DNA from: Desulfofundulus australicus DSM 11792
GTDB lineage: Bacteria; Bacillota; Desulfotomaculia; Desulfotomaculales; Desulfovirgulaceae
Direction of reading: 5' to 3'
DNA: 42,442 bases
NCBI RefSeq assembly: GCF_900129285.1
Contig: NZ_FQUW01000026.1
Span: 1 to 42,442 of the forward strand
Shown here in pieces: positions 32,234 to 40,580 of this stretch; position 1 is the first letter of the stretch; every line of letters starts with the position of its first letter. The notes below the pieces were generated by a model. The model ran no database searches and was not told where the DNA came from. It saw nothing but the letters and a program-made list of their open reading frames with translations. The translations under genes and the position numbers were made by a program.

Positions 32234-33781
32234 ATGGATGGCGTGGATTTAAGAAGCCTGGATGCGGAACTGGTGGAAAAGGAGTCGCGCATTAAAACCG
32301 GCGGAGCGCCCAAATATCACCGGAGCAATGCCGAAAAGGGCAAGCTCTTTGCCCGGGACAGGCTGAAGCTGCTCCTGGACCCCGATGCTCCCTTCTGCGA
32401 GGACGGGCTGTTTGCCAACAACCTGGCGGGAGACCTTCCGGCCGACGGGGTGATCACCGGAATTGGCAAGATTCACGGCCGCACCGTCTGTGTGATGGCC
32501 AACGACTCCACGGTGAAGGCCGGTTCCTGGGGCTGGCGTACGGTGGAAAAGATCCTGCGCATTCAGGAAACGGCCATGGATATGAAGGTCCCCATGATCT
32601 ACCTGGTGGACTCCGCCGGGGCCCGCATTACCGACCAGGTGGAGATGTTTCCCGGCCGGCGGGGTGCCGGGGCCATTTTCTACAACGAAGTGAAGATGTC
32701 GGGCATGGTCCCGCAGATCTGCCTGCTTTTCGGACCTTCCGCCGCGGGCGGGGCTTACATCCCGGCCTTCTGCGACGTGGTTTTCATGGTGGAAGGCAAT
32801 GCCAGCATGTACCTGGGTTCCCCCCGCATGGTCGAGATGGTCATTGGTGAGAAAACTACCCTGGAGGATCTGGGCGGTGCCCGCATGCACTGCACCGTCA
32901 GCGGCTGCGGTGACCTGCTCTGCAAGACGGAAGTGGAAGCCATAGAAGCCTGCCGCCGCTACCTGACCTACATGCCTCAGAACTACCTGGGCCGGCCGCC
33001 CAGGGCCCTGGAGGAGCCTCCCCTGGAGGGGCGGGATATCGCCGATATCATCCCGCCCCGGGAGAGCGAGCCCTTTGACATGTATGAACTGATTGACCGG
33101 ATTATCGACCGGGGAACCTGGTTTGAAATCAAGAAGCTCTTCGCCCCGGAACTGATCACCGGCCTGTGCCGCATTGGCGGCCGGGTGGTGGGGCTGCTGG
33201 CCAACCAGCCCCGGGAAAAAGGGGGCGTGCTCTTTGTGGATTCGGCCGATAAGGGGGCCCGCTTTGTCACCCTCTGCGATGCCTTTAATATTCCCCTGCT
33301 CTTTCTGGCCGATGTTCCCGGGTTCATGGTGGGAGGATACGTGGAGCGGCAGGGCATTATCCGCCACGGGGCCAAAATGATTTCCGCCGTATCCGAGGCC
33401 ACGGTGCCCAAGATTTCGGTCATTGTGCGCAAGGCCTACGGTGCGGGCCTGTATGCCATGTGCGGCCCGGCCTTTGAACCCGACTGCTGCCTGGCCCTGC
33501 CCAGCGCCCAGGTGGCTGTGATGGGGCCCCAGGCGGCGGTCAAGGCCGTATACGAAAATAAGATCAACGCCCTGCCTCCGGAAGAAAGGCCGGCTTTCAT
33601 CCAGCAAAAACAGCAGGAATACTTAAAAGACGTGGATATTTACCGCCTGGCCTCGGAGCTGGTGGTGGATCATATTGTGCGCCCCGGGGACCTGCGGGCG
33701 GAACTGATTGCCCGCTTCAACCTGTATGAATCCAAGCGGCAGCAATTTTCCGAGCGCAAGCATCCGGTATACCCGGTATAA
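32234..33781 (+). CDS. Acyl-CoA carboxylase, beta (carboxyltransferase) subunit
   Basis: The 515-residue protein has N- and C-terminal carboxyltransferase domains: KGKLFARDRLKLLLDPD, VYLVDSAGARI (as IYLVDSAGARITDQ), the first oxyanion GPSAAGGAYIPAF, and the second set DVPGFMVGGYVERQGIIRHG and KAYGAGLYAMCG. It transfers carboxyl from carboxybiotin to an acyl-CoA or in the decarboxylating direction. No biotin carboxylase or biotin carrier gene is adjacent. The crotonase and HMGL-like genes behind it resemble the order in leucine/3-methylcrotonyl-CoA breakdown, but propionyl- or methylmalonyl-CoA is also possible. ATG at 32234 follows GGAAGGAGAGGG. Confidence 0.9.
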   Translation: MDGVDLRSLDAELVEKESRIKTGGAPKYHRSNAEKGKLFARDRLKLLLDPDAPFCEDGLFANNLAGDLPADGVITGIGKIHGRTVCVMANDSTVKAGSWGWRTVEKILRIQETAMDMKVPMIYLVDSAGARITDQVEMFPGRRGAGAIFYNEVKMSGMVPQICLLFGPSAAGGAYIPAFCDVVFMVEGNASMYLGSPRMVEMVIGEKTTLEDLGGARMHCTVSGCGDLLCKTEVEAIEACRRYLTYMPQNYLGRPPRALEEPPLEGRDIADIIPPRESEPFDMYELIDRIIDRGTWFEIKKLFAPELITGLCRIGGRVVGLLANQPREKGGVLFVDSADKGARFVTLCDAFNIPLLFLADVPGFMVGGYVERQGIIRHGAKMISAVSEATVPKISVIVRKAYGAGLYAMCGPAFEPDCCLALPSAQVAVMGPQAAVKAVYENKINALPPEERPAFIQQKQQEYLKDVDIYRLASELVVDHIVRPGDLRAELIARFNLYESKRQQFSERKHPVYPV

Positions 33782-33794
33782 GGAGGTGCGGGGA

Positions 33795-34574
33795 GTGGCT
33801 TACGAAACCATTAAGGTGGAGCGGGGGCAGGTGGGGATTATTACCTTTAACCGGCCCCAGGCTCTAAACGCCCTGAACACGCAGATGGCCCGGGAGCTGG
33901 TGGCGGCCCTGGAGGAACTGGAACTGGACGACGGGGTGTTCGCGGCTGTTTTAACGGCCGAAGGGGACCGGGCATTCTGCGTGGGGGCCGACTTGAAGGA
34001 AAGAAAGAATATGACCCGAGCGGAAATGAAGAAGCAGAGGGAGCTGTTTGTGAGGGCCTTCGAGGCGGTGGTAAATTTCCCTAAGCCCCTGGTGGCGGCC
34101 GTCAACGGCTATGCCCTGGGCGGGGGATGCGAATTTGCCCTGGGCTGCGACTTTATCGTGGCTTCGGAGAAGGCAACCTTTGGCCTGCCGGAAGTAGGCC
34201 TGGCCATTATCCCGGGCGGGGGAGGGACCCAGCTCCTCCCCCGGATCATCGGGCGCGCCAGGGCCAAGGAGCTCATCTTCACAGGAAGGCGCATACCGGC
34301 TGCCGAGGCGTACCGGCTGGGCCTGGTCAACTACGTGGTGCCCCCGGAGGAGCTGATGACCAGGACCATGGCCATCATGCAGGAAATAGTCCAGAATGGA
34401 CCCATTGCCCTGCAGCAGGCCAAGCGGGCCATCAACCTGGGGCTGGAGCTGGACCTGCATACCGCCTTCGCCCTGGAAGCCCAGTGCTACAATGTCTGCC
34501 TGGCCACGGAAGACCGGGATGAGGGCTTACGTGCCTTCAATGAAAAGAGAAAGCCGGTATACAGGAACAGGTAA
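33795..34574 (+). CDS. Enoyl-CoA hydratase/isomerase (crotonase)
   Basis: The 259-residue protein shows the crotonase oxyanion segments (CVGADLKE and ALGGGCEFALGCD). Both catalytic glutamates of true hydratases are present, in GGCEFA and FGLPEVGLAIIPGGGGTQ. It probably hydrates an enoyl-CoA such as 3-methylglutaconyl- or crotonyl-CoA. GTG at 33795 has AGGAGG upstream, 13 nt after the carboxylase stop; the longer frame starting inside the carboxylase lacks a site. Confidence 0.9.
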   Translation: MAYETIKVERGQVGIITFNRPQALNALNTQMARELVAALEELELDDGVFAAVLTAEGDRAFCVGADLKERKNMTRAEMKKQRELFVRAFEAVVNFPKPLVAAVNGYALGGGCEFALGCDFIVASEKATFGLPEVGLAIIPGGGGTQLLPRIIGRARAKELIFTGRRIPAAEAYRLGLVNYVVPPEELMTRTMAIMQEIVQNGPIALQQAKRAINLGLELDLHTAFALEAQCYNVCLATEDRDEGLRAFNEKRKPVYRNR

Positions 34575-34606
34575 TTGAACCAGAACAGTGAAATTGAGGA
34601 GGAGGA

Positions 34607-35632
34607 ATGGATATGGCGGAATTGAAATACCCCCGGAAGGTAGTTCTGGGTGAAATTACCGTGCGGGATGGCTTCCAGCATGAAGAAAAATTCATCCCCA
34701 CCCTGGCCAAACTCTGGGTGCTGGAACAGTTGATTCTGGCCGGGTTCAAGCGTTTGGAGGTGACCAATTTCGGCAGCCCCCGGGGAATGCCCCAGTTTGC
34801 CGATGCGGAAGAACTTTTCAAGCTCCTCCGTACCAGCAAGAAGGTGCAGGATAAACTGCCCGGGGTGGAGCTGACGGCCGTGACCATCCGGGAAAAGGCC
34901 GTGGACCGGGCCATCCGCGCCCGGCAGGAAGGTTACGGTCCGGACCGCATTCTCATGATGGTTTCCACCTCCGAGTCCCACCAGATCAAGAACTCCGGCC
35001 TGGACCATAAAGCTTACTGGGCGGAAGTGGAGCGGTGCATTAAAAAGGCCCACGATGCGGGGATGAAGTTCAACGGCACCGTGAGCACCATCTGGGGCTG
35101 TCCCATTGAAGGGCCCACGGACATGAAAGCGGCCCTCGAGGTGACCAGGCGCTTCCTGGAGCTGGGGGCTGACGATATCGAGCACGCGGACCACGACGGT
35201 TCCGCCCCGCCCAACAGGGTGTATGAGTATTTTTCCATGGTCCTGGATGCCTTCCCCAATCCGGACCTGCACATTGCCCATTTCCACGTAACCCGCGGCT
35301 GGGGGCTGGCCAACGTGCTGGCCGCCCTGCTGGCCGGCATTACCCATTTTGAAAGCACCATGGGCGGCATCGGTGGCCAGCCGGCCAACTTCGTCGACGG
35401 GGTTCCCGTGGCCGGCACCGGTTCGTATTACTACCAGGACCCCAACATTGTGGGGCTGGTCTGCACCGAGGATATGGTGGTGATGATGGACGAGATGGGC
35501 ATTGATACGGGGGTGGATGTGGACCGGGTGCTGGAGATAGGGCGCATGGTGGAGAAAATTGTGGGCAGGCGGCTGCGCAGCGAATGCATCCGCACCGGCC
35601 GCATTCCCAAGGGACCCACGGGACATAAGTAA
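34607..35632 (+). CDS. HMG-CoA lyase-like DRE-TIM protein lacking the lyase cysteine
   Basis: The 341-residue TIM-barrel protein retains the R20-D21 of VRDG, E51 in LEVTNF, and the metal-binding H225/H227 in AHFHVTRGWGLAN. The cysteine of the GLGGCP loop in HMG-CoA lyases is replaced by Q258 in GGIGGQPAN, and an insertion follows (DGVPVAGTGSYYY) before CTEDMVVMM. The reaction is therefore probably related to, but not the same as, HMG-CoA cleavage. ATG at 34607 lies right behind GAGGAGG. It is the third gene of the carboxylase-crotonase operon. Confidence 0.8.
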   Translation: MDMAELKYPRKVVLGEITVRDGFQHEEKFIPTLAKLWVLEQLILAGFKRLEVTNFGSPRGMPQFADAEELFKLLRTSKKVQDKLPGVELTAVTIREKAVDRAIRARQEGYGPDRILMMVSTSESHQIKNSGLDHKAYWAEVERCIKKAHDAGMKFNGTVSTIWGCPIEGPTDMKAALEVTRRFLELGADDIEHADHDGSAPPNRVYEYFSMVLDAFPNPDLHIAHFHVTRGWGLANVLAALLAGITHFESTMGGIGGQPANFVDGVPVAGTGSYYYQDPNIVGLVCTEDMVVMMDEMGIDTGVDVDRVLEIGRMVEKIVGRRLRSECIRTGRIPKGPTGHK

Positions 35633-35664
35633 AGCAAAGACGGAGTAAGGGCGGGCATAGGAAA

Positions 35665-35696
35665 CCCTCTGCGCCGGGCCGGTGCAGGGGGTTTTT
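35665..35696 (+). terminator. Terminator after the acyl-CoA operon
   Basis: The CCCTCTGC...GCAGGGGG stem (35665-35672 with 35684-35691, inner GCC/GGT pairs) is followed by TTTTTATTT. Confidence 0.85.
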
Positions 35697-35773
35697 ATTT
35701 CCCGGCGAAAGGGAACGGGTAACTTTCCGGCGAATTTATTCCGGTAGCAGAGTTAAAGGGGGAGGAATGTACC

Positions 35774-36403
35774 ATGGCCAGGGGTAAAAAGCCCAGAAAA
35801 ATTGCCATTCTCGGTGGTCCCGGGACGGGTAAAACAACCCTGTGCAAGCAGCTGGATGTGGATTACAGCATGGCCGGTTATATAAGCGACGTATGCCTGG
35901 AATTTGCCCGCTCGTACATTGCCTGGTACGGGGCGCCCCGGAGCATTTTTGAACAGTTCCTGCTCTATGAAGGACAAAAACGCCGGGAAGAGGAGCTTTC
36001 TTATTGCGATATTATTTTCTGTGATAACGCCACCATTTTGAACTACGTATACGGCCTGTTGAGCTGTGATTTCAAAAACCCCAAGGAAGTTTACGCTTTG
36101 ATGAAATTATACGAATGGGCCATGCGCGACCTGCCCGAATACGACATCTTTTACGTGCCCCGGGAGTTTGATGTGGAAAAAGACGGGATCAGGTACCAGG
36201 ATAGTGATTTTGCCGTAGTGGTGGACGCCAAGATTAAGAACTTCCTGGACATCATGAACGTTCCCTACACCATTGTCAGCGGAGACCTGGCAACCAGGGT
36301 GAAAACGGTTAAGGAAAAAATCGGCTTTGTGGAGAAGCGCAAGCGCTGCAGCAACGTCCATGAGGTAGCCCTGGCAAAAGAAGACGGTAGCTGTACGGTT
36401 TAA
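35774..36403 (+). CDS. P-loop ATPase/kinase-like protein (AAA_28 type)
   Basis: The 209-residue protein has a Walker A ILGGPGTGKTTL at residues 11-22, a Walker B-like IIFCDNA at about 76-82 and YDIFYVPREFD. This resembles the NadR/AAA_28 group of small nucleotide-dependent kinases. The substrate is unknown. ATG at 35774 follows GGGGGAGGAATG. It lies between terminators as a single gene. Confidence 0.7.
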   Translation: MARGKKPRKIAILGGPGTGKTTLCKQLDVDYSMAGYISDVCLEFARSYIAWYGAPRSIFEQFLLYEGQKRREEELSYCDIIFCDNATILNYVYGLLSCDFKNPKEVYALMKLYEWAMRDLPEYDIFYVPREFDVEKDGIRYQDSDFAVVVDAKIKNFLDIMNVPYTIVSGDLATRVKTVKEKIGFVEKRKRCSNVHEVALAKEDGSCTV

Positions 36404-36434
36404 AGGGCCGGGTGAATCCTGCCGGCCCGTACGG

Positions 36435-36465
36435 GCGGTGGCCGCCAGATCGTTGCGGCCACCGC
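36435..36465. repeat. Strong inverted repeat between convergent genes
   Basis: GCGGTGGCCGC (36435-36445) and GCGGCCACCGC (36455-36465) form an 11-bp perfect hairpin with a 9-nt loop. No T-run follows, so it may act as an RNA end stabiliser or an unusual terminator. A second hairpin (GGGCCGG/CCGGCCC) lies at about 36404-36427. Confidence 0.75.
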
Positions 36466-36475
36466 CGCAGCGCTT

Positions 36476-38617
36476 TCAGGCCTGAAAGCCGGTGGCCCGC
36501 CCCCCGGCCGGTATGGCCCCCTGCCGTGCAGGCCGGGTCAAGGTCCCGTTGCGGGTGGCATTGAAAATGGCCAGCAGGGTCACCCCCACGTCGGCAAACA
36601 CGGCTTCCCAGATGGAGGCCAGGCCCAGGGCTCCCAGTCCGAGGAAGAATGCTTTCGTGGCCAGGGTGAGTACGATGTTTTGCTTGACGATTGCCCTGGT
36701 GTGGCGGGCGATTTCCACAGCCACAGCCAGCCTGGAAGGGGAATCTTCTATGAGCACCACATCCGCGGCCTCAATGGCTGCGTCGGAACCCAGCCCGCCC
36801 ATGGCCACCCCCACATCGGCCCTGGCAATGGCCGGGGCGTCGTTTATGCCGTCACCCACAAAGGCCAGCTTTTGCCGGGCGGGCAGGCCGGCCCTGAGTT
36901 CTTCCACCCGGTGCACCTTTTCCTCCGGCAGCAGACGGGCGTGGTAATCATCCAGCCCCAGGGTTTCGGCTACCCGGCGGGCAGTTTCTTTTTCATCGCC
37001 GCTCAACATGACCACGTTTTTAACGCCCAGGGCTTTCAGCCCGGCGATGGCCTGGCGGGCGTCCGGCCTGATCTCATCGCCCATTTCCAGGTAACCGGCC
37101 AGGGTATGGTTTATGGCCACAAATACCGTATTTTCTTCCGGGCGGGGAACATGGCAGGGGATGCCCTCCTGTTCCAGGAGGCGTTTTCCCCCCACCAGTA
37201 CGTTTTTACCCGCGACCCGGGCTGCTACCCCCTGTCCCGGGATTTCCCGGTAATTACTCACCCGGTCCGTGGGGATTTCCCTTCCCCAGGCCTGCCGGAT
37301 GGACCGGGCTACGGGGTGGGTGGAATAGGCGCCGGCTGCTGCGGCACAGGCCAGAACCTCTTCCTCCTGAAAGCCGTTCAAGGCCTTCACCCGGTTCACC
37401 CGGAAAGACCCCCGGGTGAGGGTACCCGTTTTATCAAAAACGACGGTATGCAGGCTGGCCAGGGCGTCCAGGTAGCTGGCCCCCTTGACCAGGATTCCCT
37501 CCCGTGAGGCGCGGCCAATGCCGCAGGAATAAGACAGGGGAATGGAAATGACCAGCGCACAGGGGCAGGAAATGACCAGGAAGACCAGCGCCCGGTAAAG
37601 CCACTGGGACAGGGTGGCACCGGGGACCACCAGCGGAGGCAGAATGGCCAGCGCCAGGGCAGCCAGCACCACCGCCGGTGTGTAGTACCGGGCAAAGGTG
37701 GTGATGAACTTTTCCACGGGGGCTTTTCTGGCCGCCGCATTTTCCACCAGTTCCAGGATGCGGGCCAGGGAAGAATCCTTAAATGGCCTGGTTACCCTGA
37801 TGGTCAGAAGGCCCTGGCCGTTGATCATGCCGGCCAGAACTTCGTCTCCTTTTTCCACCCGGCGTGGTACCGGTTCTCCCGTCAGCGCCGCGGTATCCAC
37901 AAGGGATTCCCCTTCCAGGACCTCGCCGTCCAGGGGGATCCTTTCGCCGGGGCGGACCGCAACAACCTGGCCCGCCGTCACTTCTTCCGGCTGGACCTGC
38001 CTTATTTCCCCGTTAACCAGCAGGCTGGCAAAAGGTGGGCGGATGTCCAGGAGGGCGGCTATGGAGCGGCGGGAGCGGTTAACGGCTTTTTCCTGGAAAT
38101 ACTCCCCGAGGGAATAAAAGAGCATCACCGCCACCGCTTCGGGTAGCTGGTTAATGGCTATGGCTCCGAGGGTGGCCACGAACATGAGAAAATGTTCGTC
38201 CAGAAACTTCCCGCGGACAAGATTTTTTATGGCCTTTAACAGCACGTTCCGGCCGGCAATCAGGTATGCGACCAGGAGGATGGTGTACCCGGTCCAGGAA
38301 AAGGGGGCCGGGTGCAGGATTTCCTGAAAAATGATGCCGGCAGCCAGGAAAGCACCCGCCAGGCCGGTGAGGTACAGGTTTCTCCTGTTTTCCCCGTTCT
38401 CTCCCGGTATTCCCGGGCTACCGGTTCTTACCAGTTTTACCCCGGGTTTTACCCGGTTTATGGCCTGCCGCGCCTCTTCCGCCCTTTCCGGGGGTAAGTC
38501 CAGGGTGAGGTCGGTGAAGTTAATGGTAACATGCTCCAGGCCCTTAATCTGCTGCAGCGCGTGTTCTATCCTGGCTGCACAGCTGGGGCAGTCCAGGCCA
38601 ACCAGGGTGTAGCGCAT
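36476..38617 (-). CDS. Cd2+/Zn2+/Pb2+-exporting P1B-type ATPase
   Basis: The 713-residue protein starts with an HMA domain (GLDCPSCAARIE, metal-binding CxxC). The membrane ion site SCPCALVISIPLSY, the phosphorylated aspartate in DKTGTLT, the actuator TGEPVP and the hinge GDGINDAPAIA follow. The CPC with flanking residues fits the ZntA/CadA group that pumps Cd, Zn or Pb out of the cell. ATG at 38617 has AAAGGAG upstream and is preferred over TTG six codons earlier. The stop of the ArsR/CadC gene lies just 14 nt before it, giving a metal-induced operon. Confidence 0.93.
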   Translation of the reverse strand: MRYTLVGLDCPSCAARIEHALQQIKGLEHVTINFTDLTLDLPPERAEEARQAINRVKPGVKLVRTGSPGIPGENGENRRNLYLTGLAGAFLAAGIIFQEILHPAPFSWTGYTILLVAYLIAGRNVLLKAIKNLVRGKFLDEHFLMFVATLGAIAINQLPEAVAVMLFYSLGEYFQEKAVNRSRRSIAALLDIRPPFASLLVNGEIRQVQPEEVTAGQVVAVRPGERIPLDGEVLEGESLVDTAALTGEPVPRRVEKGDEVLAGMINGQGLLTIRVTRPFKDSSLARILELVENAAARKAPVEKFITTFARYYTPAVVLAALALAILPPLVVPGATLSQWLYRALVFLVISCPCALVISIPLSYSCGIGRASREGILVKGASYLDALASLHTVVFDKTGTLTRGSFRVNRVKALNGFQEEEVLACAAAAGAYSTHPVARSIRQAWGREIPTDRVSNYREIPGQGVAARVAGKNVLVGGKRLLEQEGIPCHVPRPEENTVFVAINHTLAGYLEMGDEIRPDARQAIAGLKALGVKNVVMLSGDEKETARRVAETLGLDDYHARLLPEEKVHRVEELRAGLPARQKLAFVGDGINDAPAIARADVGVAMGGLGSDAAIEAADVVLIEDSPSRLAVAVEIARHTRAIVKQNIVLTLATKAFFLGLGALGLASIWEAVFADVGVTLLAIFNATRNGTLTRPARQGAIPAGGRATGFQA

Positions 38618-38631
38618 GGGACATGCTCCTT

Positions 38632-39012
38632 TCAACGTTCTTCCGCAAAATGCGCCTGGGCTTCGCGGATCAGGTTGACAATATGGTCGTCATCCAGGGA
38701 GTAATAAACCATTTTGCCTTCCCGGCGGTACTTCACCAGGCGCATTGCCTTCAGCAGCCGGAGATGATGGGAGACGGCTGGCAGGCTCATTTCCAGAATT
38801 TCCGCCAGGTCGCACACGCAGAGCTCCCTGTGGGACAAAAGATAGAGGATCTTGGTGCGGGTTTCATCTCCCAGCACCCTGAACAGCTCTGAAAGGCCGG
38901 CCACTTCCAGCACCTTGTCCTTTAAATCTCCGGTGGTTCCAGATGTGCAGTAGGTATCACAGATATCGTTGTTGGGAGAATGCCTGTTCGTAAGAAGCCC
39001 CCCTTTATCCAT
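38632..39012 (-). CDS. ArsR/SmtB-family metal sensor, CadC type
   Basis: The 126-residue winged-helix repressor has both CadC metal sites: C18-x3-C22 in the N-terminus with C-V-C (ELCVCDLA) in helix 3, and a DxH...HxxE pattern in the last helix (DDHIVNLIREAQAHFAEE). It should bind Cd, Pb or Zn and release the operator. The DNA-binding segment is EMSLPAVSHHLRLLKAM. ATG at 39012 has no ribosome site, so translation may be leaderless. Confidence 0.92.
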   Translation of the reverse strand: MDKGGLLTNRHSPNNDICDTYCTSGTTGDLKDKVLEVAGLSELFRVLGDETRTKILYLLSHRELCVCDLAEILEMSLPAVSHHLRLLKAMRLVKYRREGKMVYYSLDDDHIVNLIREAQAHFAEER

Positions 39013-39032
39013 AATTAAATAATTGTTTAATT
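39013..39032. promoter_or_regulatory. Likely CadC operator
   Basis: AATTAAA (39013-39019) and TTTAATT (39026-39032) form a perfect inverted repeat with a 6-nt spacer, overlapping the predicted transcription start of the cad-type operon. This placement suits repression by the ArsR protein encoded there. Confidence 0.65.
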
Positions 39033-39034
39033 GA

Positions 39035-39064
39035 ATTATATTTTTATTAATGGTTGTTTGTCAA
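39035..39064 (-). promoter_or_regulatory. Promoter of the cad-type operon
   Basis: On the minus strand TTGACA (39064-39059) and TATAAT (39040-39035) are 18 nt apart. The start point near 39028 would leave only about 15 nt before the ATG at 39012. Confidence 0.85.
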
Positions 39065-39148
39065 CCAGTTTCTTTGCAAGACAGGTATTCATTGCTCCCG
39101 CAACCGGGCTAAAGTAAAATTGATGCTGGTGGAAAGGAGCTGGTACCC

Positions 39149-40543
39149 ATGGCTGAAGTTTTATTTGCGCTGGCAGGTCTGGCTGCCGGGGTGGTGGCCG
39201 GCTGGCTGCTGGCCGGCAGCCGCGTGCGTGCCCTGTCGGCCGAGGTGGTGGACGCCCGGAGCAGGGCGGCGGCCGCGGAAAGCATAAGTGGCGAGCTGCG
39301 CCAGCAGGTAGAGCAGTTGCAGCGGGAGTTGGCCGTTCTGCGCCAGCAGGTGGCGCAGGAACACCAGGCCAGGGTGAGGGCGGAAACATCCCTGGAAGAA
39401 GCCAGGAACAACCTTGCCGAACAGAAAAAGCTCCTTGCCGAAGCTACCGCGCGCCTTGGTGATACGTTTAAAGCCCTCTCCGCCGAAGCTTTGAAAAATA
39501 ATAACCAGGCTTTTATCGAGCTGGCCCGCCAGGTGCTGGAAGGGGTGGTGGTGGAAGCCCGGGGCGATCTCCAGAAGCGCCAGGAAGCCATTGACGCCCT
39601 GATCAGGCCTCTGAAAGAAGAGCTGGCCCGTTACGAGGCTCAGGTAAGGGCCATGGAAAACGCCCGCCAGGAAGCATATGGAAGTCTGAAAAGGCAGCTG
39701 CAGGAACTCAGCCAGACCCAGCAGCTGCTGCACAGGGAGACAAGCAACCTGGTTAATGCTTTGAAAACTCCCCAGGTCCGGGGGAGATGGGGGGAAATAA
39801 CCCTGCGCCGGGTGGTGGAGGTGGCGGGGATGTCCCCGTACTGCGACTTTGTGGAGCAATTTTCGGTGGAAACGGAAGGGGGGCGGCTGCGCCCTGACCT
39901 GGTGGTAAAACTTCCCGGAGGCAGGACGGTGGTGGTGGATGCAAAGGTTCCCCTGAAGGCCTATATGGAGGCCGTTGAAGCTGGCGACGAGCATGCGTGG
40001 CGCCTGGCCATGCAAAAACATGCCCAGGCTGTGCGGGCGCACATGCAGTCCCTGGGTTCCAGGGCTTACTGGAGCCAGTTTTCCTCCAGCCCCGACTTTG
40101 TGGTGCTTTTCCTTCCCGGGGAGTCCTTTTTCAGTGCCGCCGTGGAGCAGGACCGCCACTTGATTGAGGATGCCCTGGCCAGCCGGGTGCTGCTGGCCAC
40201 GCCCACCACGTTGATTGCCCTTTTGCGAACCGTGGCTTTGAGCTGGCAGCAGCACCAGATGGCCGAGAACGCCCGGCAGATTGCGGAGGCGGGCATGGAG
40301 CTCTACGAGCGGGTGTGCAAGTTTGCCCAGCATCTGGCCAAAATAAAAGATGGCCTGCAAAAGGCCACCCAGTCCTTCAACAATGCCGTTGGTTCCTGGG
40401 AAAGCCGGCTGGTGCCGGGGGCCAGACGCTTAAAGGAACTGGGGGCTGCCATGCCGGGTAAAGAACTCTACCCGGTAACCCCGGTGGAGATCGCGCTGCG
40501 GGAATTGCCGCCGGAGCAGGAGCAGGGCGCGGGAGAGTGGTGA
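39149..40543 (+). CDS. rmuC: DNA recombination protein RmuC
   Basis: The 464-residue protein has an N-terminal membrane helix (VLFALAGLAAGVVAGWLLA), a long coiled coil to about residue 190 and the RmuC nuclease-like domain with RGRWGEITLRRVVEVAGM, VVVDAKVPLKAYMEA and DFVVLFLPGESFF. It limits DNA inversions and rearrangements. ATG at 39149 follows AAAGGAG. It is divergent from the cad-type operon and monocistronic. Confidence 0.92.
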   Translation: MAEVLFALAGLAAGVVAGWLLAGSRVRALSAEVVDARSRAAAAESISGELRQQVEQLQRELAVLRQQVAQEHQARVRAETSLEEARNNLAEQKKLLAEATARLGDTFKALSAEALKNNNQAFIELARQVLEGVVVEARGDLQKRQEAIDALIRPLKEELARYEAQVRAMENARQEAYGSLKRQLQELSQTQQLLHRETSNLVNALKTPQVRGRWGEITLRRVVEVAGMSPYCDFVEQFSVETEGGRLRPDLVVKLPGGRTVVVDAKVPLKAYMEAVEAGDEHAWRLAMQKHAQAVRAHMQSLGSRAYWSQFSSSPDFVVLFLPGESFFSAAVEQDRHLIEDALASRVLLATPTTLIALLRTVALSWQQHQMAENARQIAEAGMELYERVCKFAQHLAKIKDGLQKATQSFNNAVGSWESRLVPGARRLKELGAAMPGKELYPVTPVEIALRELPPEQEQGAGEW

Positions 40544-40580
40544 CCGTGGCTGTACTGGTCCGGTGCAAGTTTGTTAAATA

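Noticed and set aside
32249-33607. 452-codon minus-strand frame opposite the carboxylase
   Set aside because: It is a shadow of the carboxylase gene; no family features.
33708-33794. Longer crotonase reading from inside the carboxylase gene
   Set aside because: It has no ribosome site and no crotonase similarity; GTG at 33795 follows AGGAGG.
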